Below, piece by piece: positions 8,364 through 16,587 of a DNA stretch of 54,796 nucleotides; the first letter of the stretch is position 1; every line of letters begins with the position of its first letter. The notes under the pieces were generated by a model. That model was not told the origin of the DNA and made no database searches. It saw only the letters and a program-made list of their open reading frames with translations. The stretch spans positions 1-54,796 of the forward strand of contig NZ_JNWO01000044.1 in NCBI RefSeq assembly GCF_000716435.1, read 5' to 3'. The translations under genes and the position numbers were made by a program. This DNA is from Streptomyces xylophagus (GTDB lineage Bacteria > Actinomycetota > Actinomycetes > Streptomycetales > Streptomycetaceae).

Positions 8364-9779
8364 TCAGTCCTCTTCGGACGTGGTCGGCTCGGCGGCGGCC
8401 GGGCTCGTACGGCGCCTGCGGACGATGAGCGCGGCCACCAGCAGCAGGGCGACGCCGGTCGCGAGGCCGATCGGCAGGACGGCCGAAGTGCCGTTGCCAC
8501 CGGCGGAGTTGTCGGCGACCGGCTCGGCCGACATCTTGGGCTGGGCCGACTGCTCCTCCGGTGTCTCGCTCGCCGTGGATGTCGTGCCCAGGTCGGGCAG
8601 CGCGGGCAGTTTCGCGTCGTCGGTGAGGGCGACCGCCAGTGACACCGGGTCCATGGCGGTGCCCGCCCGGTACATCCCGCCGAAGGCCTTGACGCCCTGC
8701 GCGGTGAGTTTCGCGGGCGCCTCGGTGAGCTGCGCGAGCCCCTTGACCGCCTTGAGGTTCTTGGCGGTGAAGGTGACCAGCGGGACCTTCTTGCCGGTGA
8801 AGTCGGCGCTCGTGACGTCGGCGTAGAACGTGCCCTTGCCGTCCTTCACGGTCGCCCGGACGCCACTGAGTTTCAGGTCGAGGCCCTCGGCGCCGGTGAA
8901 GCGGACCGCGCCCTTGAACGAGGCCGTCAACTGCCCGCTCTTGTACGTCCCTTCAGCGTCGGGGAAGCGGAGGAGGGCGCCGCCGTCCTCGGCTCCGGCC
9001 GAGAGGGTCCACCTGCCCTTGGCGATGTCACCGGTGACGTACTCCCGGAAGGTGCGGCGCACACCCCAGTCGACGGCGCCGTCCGCGATCGCGCCGTTCG
9101 AAGTCTCTTTCTTCGCAGCCGACTTGGTGGCGGTGGGCGTCGAGGTCTTCGTGGCCGTGGCCGGCTTGACGTCCGCCGAGAGGCTCACCGGGTCGAGGAC
9201 CGTGCCGGCGGTGTAGTAGCCGGCGAAGGACTTGGCGCCCTGTGCGGTGAGCGTGGCGGGCAGGTTGTTGAGGACGACCGCGGTGCCGCCGCCCCTCATG
9301 TTGATGCCGCCCAGCGAGAGCGAAGCGAAGGGCACCTGCGAGGACGTCGTGACCGTCCCCGTGCCCTTCGCCTTGCTGGTGACGTCCAGATAGAGGGTGC
9401 CGGTCGAGCCCGAGATGCGGACCGTGGGGCGGCTCAGGGTGAGGTCCAACTCGTAGCTGCCGTCGGTCTTCCTGTGACCGACGAAGTGCACCCCGCCCGC
9501 GAAGGACGCGCGGAACGCGCCCGTCGAGCCGTCGTACGAGCCCGTCGCCGAGGGGAAGCGGAACTGGCTGCTGCCCACGGTCGCGGCGCCGCCCGTGAGG
9601 GAGTAACTCCCGTTGGCGATGGGGCCGGTGACATAGCTCTGGAACGAGGACTTGATGCCCCAGTCGAGCCGGCCGCCCTGCACGGTACGGCTCTCGGCGT
9701 GCGCGAGGGCCGCCGGGAGCAGGGCGCCCAGGACCGCCGCGCACAACACGGCTACCAGGGCTTTCAGGCGCGCAGGCAT
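8364..9779 (-). CDS. HtaA-domain heme-binding membrane-anchored protein
   Basis: This 471-aa paralogue of the neighbouring HtaA protein has a signal peptide ending ALAHA and two HtaA domains, opening LDWGIKSSFQSYV and VDWGVRRTFREYV. A conserved FVGHRKTDGSYELDL segment lies in the first domain. The C-terminus has a hydrophobic segment (VLPIGLATGVALLLVAALIV) followed by RRRR and an acidic tail, but I see no LPXTG or LAXTG motif. It is therefore probably a membrane-anchored relay rather than a wall-sorted receptor. It is first in the divergent iron-boxed transcript; GGAGGA precedes the ATG. Confidence 0.88.
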   Translation of the reverse strand: MPARLKALVAVLCAAVLGALLPAALAHAESRTVQGGRLDWGIKSSFQSYVTGPIANGSYSLTGGAATVGSSQFRFPSATGSYDGSTGAFRASFAGGVHFVGHRKTDGSYELDLTLSRPTVRISGSTGTLYLDVTSKAKGTGTVTTSSQVPFASLSLGGINMRGGGTAVVLNNLPATLTAQGAKSFAGYYTAGTVLDPVSLSADVKPATATKTSTPTATKSAAKKETSNGAIADGAVDWGVRRTFREYVTGDIAKGRWTLSAGAEDGGALLRFPDAEGTYKSGQLTASFKGAVRFTGAEGLDLKLSGVRATVKDGKGTFYADVTSADFTGKKVPLVTFTAKNLKAVKGLAQLTEAPAKLTAQGVKAFGGMYRAGTAMDPVSLAVALTDDAKLPALPDLGTTSTASETPEEQSAQPKMSAEPVADNSAGGNGTSAVLPIGLATGVALLLVAALIVRRRRTSPAAAEPTTSEED

Positions 9780-9815
9780 GGGTGAGTCCTCCGGTGACGA
9801 CTGCCGGTAGCGAAC

Positions 9816-9834
9816 AAAGGTAAGGCTAACCTAA
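9816..9834. promoter_or_regulatory. iron box between htaA-type genes and hmuT
   Basis: On the minus strand, TTAGGTTAGCCTTACCTTT matches the IdeR/DmdR iron box in nearly every half-site position. It lies 37 bp before the HtaA gene on the minus strand and 114 bp before hmuT on the plus strand. One near-symmetrical operator can therefore control the divergent heme-capture and heme-import genes together. Confidence 0.85.
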
Positions 9835-9947
9835 GCTTTCCTCACCAGAAACGACAGTGTCCTGGAGAACCGGCAGTGTCCGGGAGATAGCGACCGTGCC
9901 CGGGAGCACCGGCGCTGTCCGAAGGACCGAGAGAGACGGGCGGGACC

Positions 9948-10958
9948 GTGCCACGCTTGCGCACACGACTGGCGGGAGCACTGTTGTCCGTGCTCGCGCT
10001 CACGCTCACGCTCACCGGATGCGGGGGCAGTGACACGTCCGCGGCCACGGCGTCGTCGAAAGTCACCGCCGCGGCCAACCGTGTCGAGCCGCTGACCGAC
10101 ACCCCGGACCCTCAACTCCCGGTCACCGTGAGCTCGGCGGACGGCAAGAAGGTCACCGTCCGCGAGGCGCGGCGCATCGTGCCGCTCTCCGGCAGCCTCA
10201 GCGAGATCGTGTTCACGCTCGGGCTCGGCGACCGCGTCGTGGCCCGGGACATCACCGCCACCTTCCAACAGGCCGCGAAACTCCCCCTCGTCACCCGCAA
10301 CCACGACGTCTCCGCCGAGAGCGTGTTGTCGCTGAAGCCCGATCTCGTTCTCGCCGAGAAGACCACCGGTCCGTCGGAGGCCATGGGCCAGATCCGTGCC
10401 GCCGGTGTTCCGGTGCTGGTCGTCGATCCGGCGCAGGGGCTGGCGGATGTGGGCCCGCGTATCCAGGCGGTGGCTGACGCGCTCGGTGTACCGGCCGCCG
10501 GCAAGGAGCTGACCAAGCGCTCGGAGGACCGGATCGCCGCCGTGCGCAAGGCGATTCCGGCGCACAAGGAGAAGCCCCGGGTCGCGTTTCTCTATCTGCG
10601 CGGGTCCGCGTCCGTGTATCTCATCGGCGGGAAGGGCTCGGGTGCGACCTCGCTCCTGGAGGCGGCCGGGGCGGTCGACGCGGGTGCGGAATCGGGGCTG
10701 GAGCAGGACTTCACGGCGATCACCACGGAGGCGCTCGCGAAGGCCGCGCCGGACGCGATTCTCGTCATGACCAAGGGACTTGAGTCCGTCGGCGGGACGG
10801 ACGGGCTGGTGAAGATCCCGGGGGTCGCGCAGACCCCGGCCGGGATGAACCGGCGGGTCGTGTCGATCGAGGACGGGGTGCTGCTCAACTACGGGCCGCG
10901 TACCGACCAGGTACTCGAGTCGCTGGTGGACCAGTTGTACGGGGGTGGGGACGAATGA
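9948..10958 (+). CDS. hmuT: heme ABC transporter substrate-binding lipoprotein
   Basis: This 336-aa lipoprotein has a lipobox LTLTGC at about residue 25. It is a class III periplasmic-binding protein: IVPLSGSLSEIVFTLGLGDRVVARD is the typical N-terminal lobe strand and helix, a long linker helix follows, and the C-terminal lobe includes PDAILVMTKGLES. It would pass heme from the HtaA proteins to HmuU. The start is GTG. The next gene overlaps by 4 nt (ATGA). The family also contains siderophore binders; the heme assignment rests on the HtaA neighbours and the nearby heme oxygenase. Confidence 0.9.
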   Translation: MPRLRTRLAGALLSVLALTLTLTGCGGSDTSAATASSKVTAAANRVEPLTDTPDPQLPVTVSSADGKKVTVREARRIVPLSGSLSEIVFTLGLGDRVVARDITATFQQAAKLPLVTRNHDVSAESVLSLKPDLVLAEKTTGPSEAMGQIRAAGVPVLVVDPAQGLADVGPRIQAVADALGVPAAGKELTKRSEDRIAAVRKAIPAHKEKPRVAFLYLRGSASVYLIGGKGSGATSLLEAAGAVDAGAESGLEQDFTAITTEALAKAAPDAILVMTKGLESVGGTDGLVKIPGVAQTPAGMNRRVVSIEDGVLLNYGPRTDQVLESLVDQLYGGGDE

Positions 10959-12040
10959 CCGTACTGGGTAACGGGGTTGAGGTTGCTGCGGCGCCAACTC
11001 CCGTGCGCAGGCAGCGCAGTGTGGCCTGGATGCTCACGGTGGGGCTGGTCGTGGCCCTTCTCGTTCTCGTCCCGGTGGCGGCCGGGCTGGGCGCGTATCC
11101 GATCCCGACGGGTGATGTGCTGTCGTCGGTGCAGCACCGACTGGGGCTCGGTGGGGGCGCATTGGACCGCGTACCGGAGTCGGTGCTTTGGAACGTGCGG
11201 TTTCCGCGCATCGTGCTCGCCCTGCTCGTCGGGGCGTCTCTCGGCTGCGCCGGGGCGTTGATGCAGGGCGTGTTCGGGAATCCGCTCGCGGAGCCCGGGG
11301 TCATCGGCGTCTCCTCGGGGGCGGCGGTCGGGGCGGTCGCGGTGATCGCGTTCGGGCTCGACTTCCTCGGTACGTGGACGGTGTCGGCGGTGGCGTTCGT
11401 CTCCGGGCTCGCCACGGTTCTGTTGGTCTACGCGATGTCACGCTCGGGCGGCCGTACGGAGGTCGTGACGCTGATCCTCACCGGGATCGCGCTGAACGCG
11501 TTCGCGGGGGCGCTGATCGGGCTGTTCCTGTTCTTCGCGGACACGGCGGCCGTCAACCAGATCACCTTCTGGCAACTCGGCTCGCTCTCCCAGGCGACCT
11601 GGCCGAAGGTCCTCGCGATCCTCCCGTGCGCGGCGCTCGGCCTGATCCTCGCCCCGCTCCACGCCGGCCGCCTCGACCTCCTGGCTCTCGGTGAACGCCC
11701 CGCCCGGCACCTGGGGGTTGACGTCGAACGGCTCCGGATCGTCCTGGTACTGGTCATCGCCCTGCTCACGGCGGCGGCGGTCAGCGTCTCCGGCATCATC
11801 AGCTTCGTGGGGCTGGTCGTACCGCATCTGCTGCGGATGGCGGCGGGGCCGGGGCATCGGTTTCTGATCCCGGCGAGTGCGTTGCTGGGTGCGTTGGTCC
11901 TTTTGGCGGCCGACTTGACGGCCCGCACGGTTGCCGCTCCGGCGGAACTCCCGCTGGGCGTCCTGACGGCACTGCTCGGCAGCCCGTTCTTCTTCTGGCT
12001 GCTGCGGAGGACGCGGCGCAGGCAAGGGGGGTGGGCGTGA
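10955..12040 (+). CDS. hmuU: FecCD-family heme ABC permease
   Basis: This 361-aa permease has about ten membrane segments. Family hallmarks include RFPRIVLALLVGASLGCAGALMQG near the first coupling region, NPLAEPGVIGVSSGAAVGA, and SFVGLVVPHLLRM near the C-terminal coupling helix. As a homodimer it forms the heme translocation path with HmuV. It is translationally coupled to hmuT by an ATGA overlap. A 211-bp gap containing a Streptomyces interspersed repeat separates it from hmuV. Confidence 0.93.
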   Translation: MTVLGNGVEVAAAPTPVRRQRSVAWMLTVGLVVALLVLVPVAAGLGAYPIPTGDVLSSVQHRLGLGGGALDRVPESVLWNVRFPRIVLALLVGASLGCAGALMQGVFGNPLAEPGVIGVSSGAAVGAVAVIAFGLDFLGTWTVSAVAFVSGLATVLLVYAMSRSGGRTEVVTLILTGIALNAFAGALIGLFLFFADTAAVNQITFWQLGSLSQATWPKVLAILPCAALGLILAPLHAGRLDLLALGERPARHLGVDVERLRIVLVLVIALLTAAAVSVSGIISFVGLVVPHLLRMAAGPGHRFLIPASALLGALVLLAADLTARTVAAPAELPLGVLTALLGSPFFFWLLRRTRRRQGGWA

Positions 12041-12124
12041 GGAGGGTTGTGTGGAACACCGTGTCCGTTTGCCGGTCGAGACTGCCACCGGGTGCGCGTT
12101 GGGGGCTGCGGGTCGGTGGGGGCT

Positions 12125-12147
12125 GGGCGCGCAGTTCCCCGCGCCCC
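12125..12147. repeat. interspersed GC-rich palindromic repeat
   Basis: The segment contains GCGCAGTTCCCCGCGCCCC, which I recognise as a very common intergenic repeat in Streptomyces chromosomes. It sits between hmuU and hmuV inside one apparent operon. Nothing else of note is visible in the 12041-12251 gap apart from the hmuV ribosome site AAGGAG. Confidence 0.6.
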
Positions 12148-12251
12148 TTCTCCTTCGGCCGCCAGTTGTCCACCGCCCACCCCGTCTCCTCCGCCCGCCA
12201 ACTCCCCTCAGCCGCAACGGCGTCCAACGCCCACCCACAAGGAGCCCGCGC

Positions 12252-13070
12252 ATGAGACTCCTCCGTAGCCGCCCCACTCCCCCGGCCCCCGCCGAACCGG
12301 GTGACGTCCTCGCCGAGGCCGAGAACCTGCACGTCCGGCTTGGGCAGCGCGCTGTCCTGCATGGGGTCTCCGTGACCGTCCGGGCCGGTGAGGTGCTGGC
12401 GCTCGTCGGGCCCAACGGGGCGGGAAAATCGACCCTGTTGGGGGCGCTCGCCGCGGATCTCCCGGCCGCCGCCGGAGTCGTACGGATCAACGGCCGCCCC
12501 GCGACGGAGTGGTCCGCCCCCGAACTCGCCCTGCGGCGCGCCGTGCTTCCCCAATCGGCCGCGCTCTCCTTCCCGTTCACGGTCGAGGAGGTCGTACGGA
12601 TGGGGCGGGCGCCCCACGCCACCACCCCCGCCGAGGACGATCTCGCCGTGGCGGAGGCGATGGCGCGGGCGGAGGTCACGGACTTCGCGCTACGGCCGTT
12701 CTCCGCGCTCAGTGGTGGTGAGCGGGCCCGGGTGGCGCTCGCGCGGGTGCTTGCCCAGTGTGCGCCGCTGTTGCTGCTCGACGAGCCGACCGCCGCGCTC
12801 GACCTCCGGCACCAGGAACTGGTGCTGCGGCTGTGTCGGGAAAGGGCGCACGCGGGGGACGCGGTGGTCGTGGTGCTGCACGATCTCGCGCTGGCCGCCG
12901 CCTACGCGCACCGGGTCGCGATTCTGCGCGCCGGTCGTGTCGCCGCCGACGGTCCGCCGGGGGACGTTTTCACCGAGGAGTTGCTTTCGGACGTCTACGA
13001 CCAGGCAGTTGAGGTGTTTCCGCATCCGCGCACGGGGGCGGTCGTCGTCGCTCCACGGCGTCCCGCTTGA
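12252..13070 (+). CDS. hmuV: heme ABC transporter ATP-binding protein
   Basis: This 272-aa ABC ATPase of the FecE/HmuV type powers HmuU. Walker A is GPNGAGKST, the Q-loop is VLPQSA, the signature is LSGGERARVALA, Walker B is LLLLDEPTAALD and the H-loop is VLHDLALA. The start is ATG 12252 with AAGGAG 8 nt upstream; longer in-frame starts reach back into the repeat-bearing gap and are not credible. It ends the heme importer operon. Confidence 0.93.
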   Translation: MRLLRSRPTPPAPAEPGDVLAEAENLHVRLGQRAVLHGVSVTVRAGEVLALVGPNGAGKSTLLGALAADLPAAAGVVRINGRPATEWSAPELALRRAVLPQSAALSFPFTVEEVVRMGRAPHATTPAEDDLAVAEAMARAEVTDFALRPFSALSGGERARVALARVLAQCAPLLLLDEPTAALDLRHQELVLRLCRERAHAGDAVVVVLHDLALAAAYAHRVAILRAGRVAADGPPGDVFTEELLSDVYDQAVEVFPHPRTGAVVVAPRRPA

Positions 13071-13172
13071 CCTTCTCTTGACCGGTTCTTGGCGTGCGTT
13101 TTTCGCCATCGAGATCAAGCCGTGTCTGTGATTTTTCTGTGGGCAGTGAATACCGGACCGGGCGGGTATGAG

Positions 13173-13211
13173 TGAGGTAAGCCTCAGGTAAGTTAGGGCA
13201 GCCTCACCACA
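13173..13211 (+). promoter_or_regulatory. two tandem iron boxes upstream of efeO
   Basis: TGAGGTAAGCCTCAGGTAA (13173-13191) and TTAGGGCAGCCTCACCACA (13193-13211) each match the 19-bp iron-box consensus at 14 of 19 positions by eye. They are spaced 20 bp start to start, roughly two helical turns, so two repressor dimers could bind the same face. They lie 47 bp or more before the efeO ATG. Confidence 0.7.
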
Positions 13212-13257
13212 CTGCCCCACCACACCGCCTCGTCACACACTCCCGCTTGGAGCCTGC

Positions 13258-14394
13258 ATGCGTGCCGTCCGACTTCCCGTCGTCACCGCTGTCGCCGCCG
13301 CGGCCGCACTGACCGCCGTCACGGCGTGCACCGCGAAGAGCGACGCCAAGGACGGCGACGCGATCCAGGTCACCGCGGCCGACTCCAAGTGCACGACCTC
13401 GACCAAGTCGATACCGGCCGGCCAGGTCACGCTGAAGATCGAGAACACCGGCTCGAAGGCGACCGAGGTCGAGATCCTCTTCCCGGACGACCGGATCGTC
13501 TCCGAGAAGGAGAACATCGGGCCGGGCACCAAGTACACGCTCACCGCCGAGGTGAAGGCGGGGGCATACGAGATCGCCTGTCGGCCCGGGATGAAGGGGC
13601 ACGGCGTTCGACAGAAGCTGACCGTCACCGGGGGCAGCGTCGCCAAGCGTGATCCGAAGCTGGACGCGGCCGTCGCCGCCTACCGCGAGTACGCGCAGAA
13701 CGAGGCCGACGCGACGATCCCGAAGGTGGAGACGTTCGTCAACGCCATCAAGGCGGGCGACCTCACCGCCGCCAAGAACGCCTACGCCCCCTCCCGCGTC
13801 GGCTGGGAGAGCACCGAGCCGATCGCCGAGTCGTTCGGGGACATCGACCCCAAGACCGACACCCGCGCCGACGGCCTGGAGAAGGGCCAGAAGTGGACCG
13901 GCTGGCACGCGCTGGAGAAGGCGCTGTGGCAGGACAAGAAGATCGGCGCCGAGCAGAAGACCCTCGCCGACGAGCTGCTCACCGATCTGAAGGACTGGCA
14001 GAAGCGGGTCGGCAAGGCCGAGATCACCCCGACCTCCATGGCCAACGGCGCCAAGGAACTCCTCGACGAGGTCGCCACCGGCAAGGTCACCGGCGAGGAG
14101 GACCGTTACTCGCACACCGACCTGAGCGACTTCAAGGCCAACGTCGACGGCGCGCAGAAGGCGTACGAGCTGCTGAAGCCGGTCGCGCAGAAGAACGACG
14201 CGGCGCTGACCACCGAGCTGGACAAGCAGTTCGCCGCGATCGGCACCCTGCTCGACAAGTACCGCTCGACGTCGACCTCGGACGGCTTCGTGTCGTACGA
14301 CAAGGTCACCAAGGACCAGCGCAAGGAGCTGTCGGACGCGGTCAACGCCCTCGCGGAGCCGCTGTCCAAGCTCGCCGCCGCCGTCGTGAAGTAG
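13258..14394 (+). CDS. efeO: EfeO iron-uptake lipoprotein (cupredoxin + M75 domains)
   Basis: This 378-aa exported protein has a signal peptide with a lipobox-like VTAC around residue 24. An N-terminal cupredoxin-like EfeO domain (about 35-125) is followed by an imelysin/M75 domain (about 135-375). The metal-binding HxxE motif is present as GWHALEKALW. In the Efe system EfeO binds and delivers iron to the permease EfeU. It is the first gene of efeO-efeB-efeU and lies behind two iron boxes. GGAG lies close before the ATG. Confidence 0.94.
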   Translation: MRAVRLPVVTAVAAAAALTAVTACTAKSDAKDGDAIQVTAADSKCTTSTKSIPAGQVTLKIENTGSKATEVEILFPDDRIVSEKENIGPGTKYTLTAEVKAGAYEIACRPGMKGHGVRQKLTVTGGSVAKRDPKLDAAVAAYREYAQNEADATIPKVETFVNAIKAGDLTAAKNAYAPSRVGWESTEPIAESFGDIDPKTDTRADGLEKGQKWTGWHALEKALWQDKKIGAEQKTLADELLTDLKDWQKRVGKAEITPTSMANGAKELLDEVATGKVTGEEDRYSHTDLSDFKANVDGAQKAYELLKPVAQKNDAALTTELDKQFAAIGTLLDKYRSTSTSDGFVSYDKVTKDQRKELSDAVNALAEPLSKLAAAVVK

Positions 14395-14403
14395 GGGACC
14401 ACC

Positions 14404-15711
14404 ATGACCGAGACCCCGACATCCGAGACCGTGCCCCAGAAGACCGCGCCCCCGAAATCCGAGAGCCCCTCGCGCCGTTCGCTGATCGGCTGGGGCGGTG
14501 CCGGGCTCGCGCTCGGCGCCGTCGCGGCCGGTGGCGCGGTCGCGATGACCCGGGTCGGTGACGACGTCGACCCGGCCGCCGCCGAGACCGGTGCCGCGGT
14601 CGCCTTCCACGGCGCCAACCAGGCGGGCATCGCCACGCCCGTGCAGGACCGGCTGCACTTCGCCGCGTTCGACGTGAAGACCGACGACCGCGCCGAGTTC
14701 GTGCAGCTGCTGAAGGACTGGACGGCCGCCGCCCGCCGGATGACCGGCGGGCTCGCGGTCGGCGAGGGAGCCTACGGCGGGCTCGCCGAGGCTCCGCCGG
14801 ACGACACCGGTGAGGCGCTGGGGCTGAAACCCTCGCGGCTGACCCTCACCATCGGGTTCGGGCCGTCGTTCTTCGAGAAGTTCGGCCTCAAGGACAGCCG
14901 TCCCGAAGCCCTCGTCGACCTTCCGCAGTTCCCCGGCGAGAACTTCGACAAGTCCCGTACGGGCGGCGACCTTTGCGTCCAGGCCTGCGCGGACGACCCG
15001 CAGGTCGCCGTGCACGCGATCCGCAACCTGGCCCGTATCGGGTTCGGCAAGGTCGCCATCCGCTGGTCCCAACTCGGCTTCGGGAAAACGTCGTCCACGA
15101 CCCCCGGGGCACAGACCCCCCGCAATCTCATGGGGTTCAAGGACGGCACCCGCAATATCGCGGGGACGGAAACGGACCGGCTGAAGAAGTTCGTGTGGGT
15201 CGCCGAGGGCGACAACAGCGCGAACTCGGCCTGGATGACCGGGGGTTCGTATCTCGTCGCCCGGCGCATCCGGATGAACATCGAGACCTGGGACCGGACT
15301 TCCCTCCAGGAGCAGGAGGACGTCTTCGGGCGGGACAAGGGCGAAGGCGCGGCTGTCGGCAAGGCCAAGGAGCACGACGCTCCGTTCCTGAAGGCGATGA
15401 AGCCCGACGCGCACGTCCGGCTCGCGCACCCCGACTCCAACGGCGGGGTCACGATCCTGCGCCGGGGTTACTCCTTCACCGACGGCACCGACGGCCTCGG
15501 CCGGCTCGACGCGGGCCTGTTCTTCCTGGCCTACCAGCGCGACGTCCGCAAGGGATTCATCCCGCTGCAGCGCAGGCTGTCGGCGACCGACGCGCTCAAC
15601 GAGTACATCCAGCACGTGGGTTCGGCGGTCTTCGCCGTCCCGCCGGGCGTCCGTGACAAGGACGACTGGTGGGGCAGCACGCTGTTCTCCAAGGACGCGA
15701 AGGAGTCGTAG
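14404..15711 (+). CDS. efeB: EfeB, Tat-exported DyP-type heme peroxidase
   Basis: This 435-aa dye-decolorising peroxidase is exported folded by Tat: the N-terminus has SRRSLIGWGGAGLALG, with the twin arginine followed by a hydrophobic stretch. The family motif GFKDGTRN supplies the distal Asp and Arg environment, and the proximal heme ligand is the His of RLAHPDSN. In Efe systems it oxidises Fe2+ for uptake by EfeU; release of iron from heme has also been proposed for this family. Its gene begins 9 bp after efeO. Confidence 0.95.
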   Translation: MTETPTSETVPQKTAPPKSESPSRRSLIGWGGAGLALGAVAAGGAVAMTRVGDDVDPAAAETGAAVAFHGANQAGIATPVQDRLHFAAFDVKTDDRAEFVQLLKDWTAAARRMTGGLAVGEGAYGGLAEAPPDDTGEALGLKPSRLTLTIGFGPSFFEKFGLKDSRPEALVDLPQFPGENFDKSRTGGDLCVQACADDPQVAVHAIRNLARIGFGKVAIRWSQLGFGKTSSTTPGAQTPRNLMGFKDGTRNIAGTETDRLKKFVWVAEGDNSANSAWMTGGSYLVARRIRMNIETWDRTSLQEQEDVFGRDKGEGAAVGKAKEHDAPFLKAMKPDAHVRLAHPDSNGGVTILRRGYSFTDGTDGLGRLDAGLFFLAYQRDVRKGFIPLQRRLSATDALNEYIQHVGSAVFAVPPGVRDKDDWWGSTLFSKDAKES

Positions 15712-15714
15712 ACC

Positions 15715-16587
15715 GTGTTCTCCAACTATCTGATCGGTCTGCGCGAGGGGCTGGAAGCCAGCCTCGTCGTCTGCATCCTGATCGCCTATCTGGTCAAGAC
15801 CGACCGGCGGGACGCGCTGAAGCCGATCTGGATCGGCATCGCCGTCGCGGTGCTCATCGCGATGGGCTTCGGCTGCGCGCTCGAATTCGGCTCCCAGGAG
15901 CTGACGTTCCAGGCGCAGGAGGCGCTCGGCGGTTCGCTGTCGGTCCTCGCGGTCGGTCTGGTGACGTGGATGGTGTTCTGGATGCGGCGCACCGCCCGGC
16001 ACCTGAAGTCCGAACTGCACGGCAAACTGGACGCGGCTCTCGCGATGGGCACGGGCGCGCTGGTCGCCACCGCGTTCCTCGCCGTCGGCCGCGAGGGCCT
16101 GGAGACCGCGCTGTTCGTGTGGGCGTCGGTGCACGCGGCGAGCGACGGCACCCCGCGGCCGCTGGTCGGCGTAGGACTGGGCCTGGCCACGGCCGTGTTC
16201 CTGGGCTGGCTGTTCTACCGCGGCGCCCTGAAGATCAACCTCGCCAAGTTCTTCACCTGGACCGGCGCGATGCTCGTCGTCGTGGCGGCGGGCGTGCTGG
16301 CCTACGGCTTCCACGATCTCCAAGAGGCCGACTGGATCCCGGGGTTGACGAATCTGGCGTTCGACATCAGCGGCACGATCCCGCCGGACAGCTGGTACGG
16401 CACCCTCCTCAAGGGCGTCTTCAACTTCCAGCCGGACCCGACCGTTCTCCAGGTCACGGTGTGGCTGCTGTACCTGGTCCCCACGCTCACGCTGTTCTTC
16501 GTCCCGGTAGGGTTCGCCTCCGGGAAGGGGAAGGTGAAGGTAGCTGATGAGCAGGGACCGAAGCCCTCGGAGGCCTCGAAGGCTTGA
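15715..16587 (+). CDS. efeU: EfeU, FTR1-family iron permease
   Basis: This 290-aa membrane permease has seven likely membrane segments. It carries the two ferric-binding REXXE motifs of FTR1 proteins: LREGLEASLVV in TM1 and GREGLETALFV in TM4. It passes oxidised iron inward, working with EfeO and EfeB. The GTG start lies just past the efeB stop, and AGGAG overlaps the efeB terminus, so the genes are coupled. Its last 41 bp overlap the next gene. Confidence 0.94.
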   Translation: MFSNYLIGLREGLEASLVVCILIAYLVKTDRRDALKPIWIGIAVAVLIAMGFGCALEFGSQELTFQAQEALGGSLSVLAVGLVTWMVFWMRRTARHLKSELHGKLDAALAMGTGALVATAFLAVGREGLETALFVWASVHAASDGTPRPLVGVGLGLATAVFLGWLFYRGALKINLAKFFTWTGAMLVVVAAGVLAYGFHDLQEADWIPGLTNLAFDISGTIPPDSWYGTLLKGVFNFQPDPTVLQVTVWLLYLVPTLTLFFVPVGFASGKGKVKVADEQGPKPSEASKA

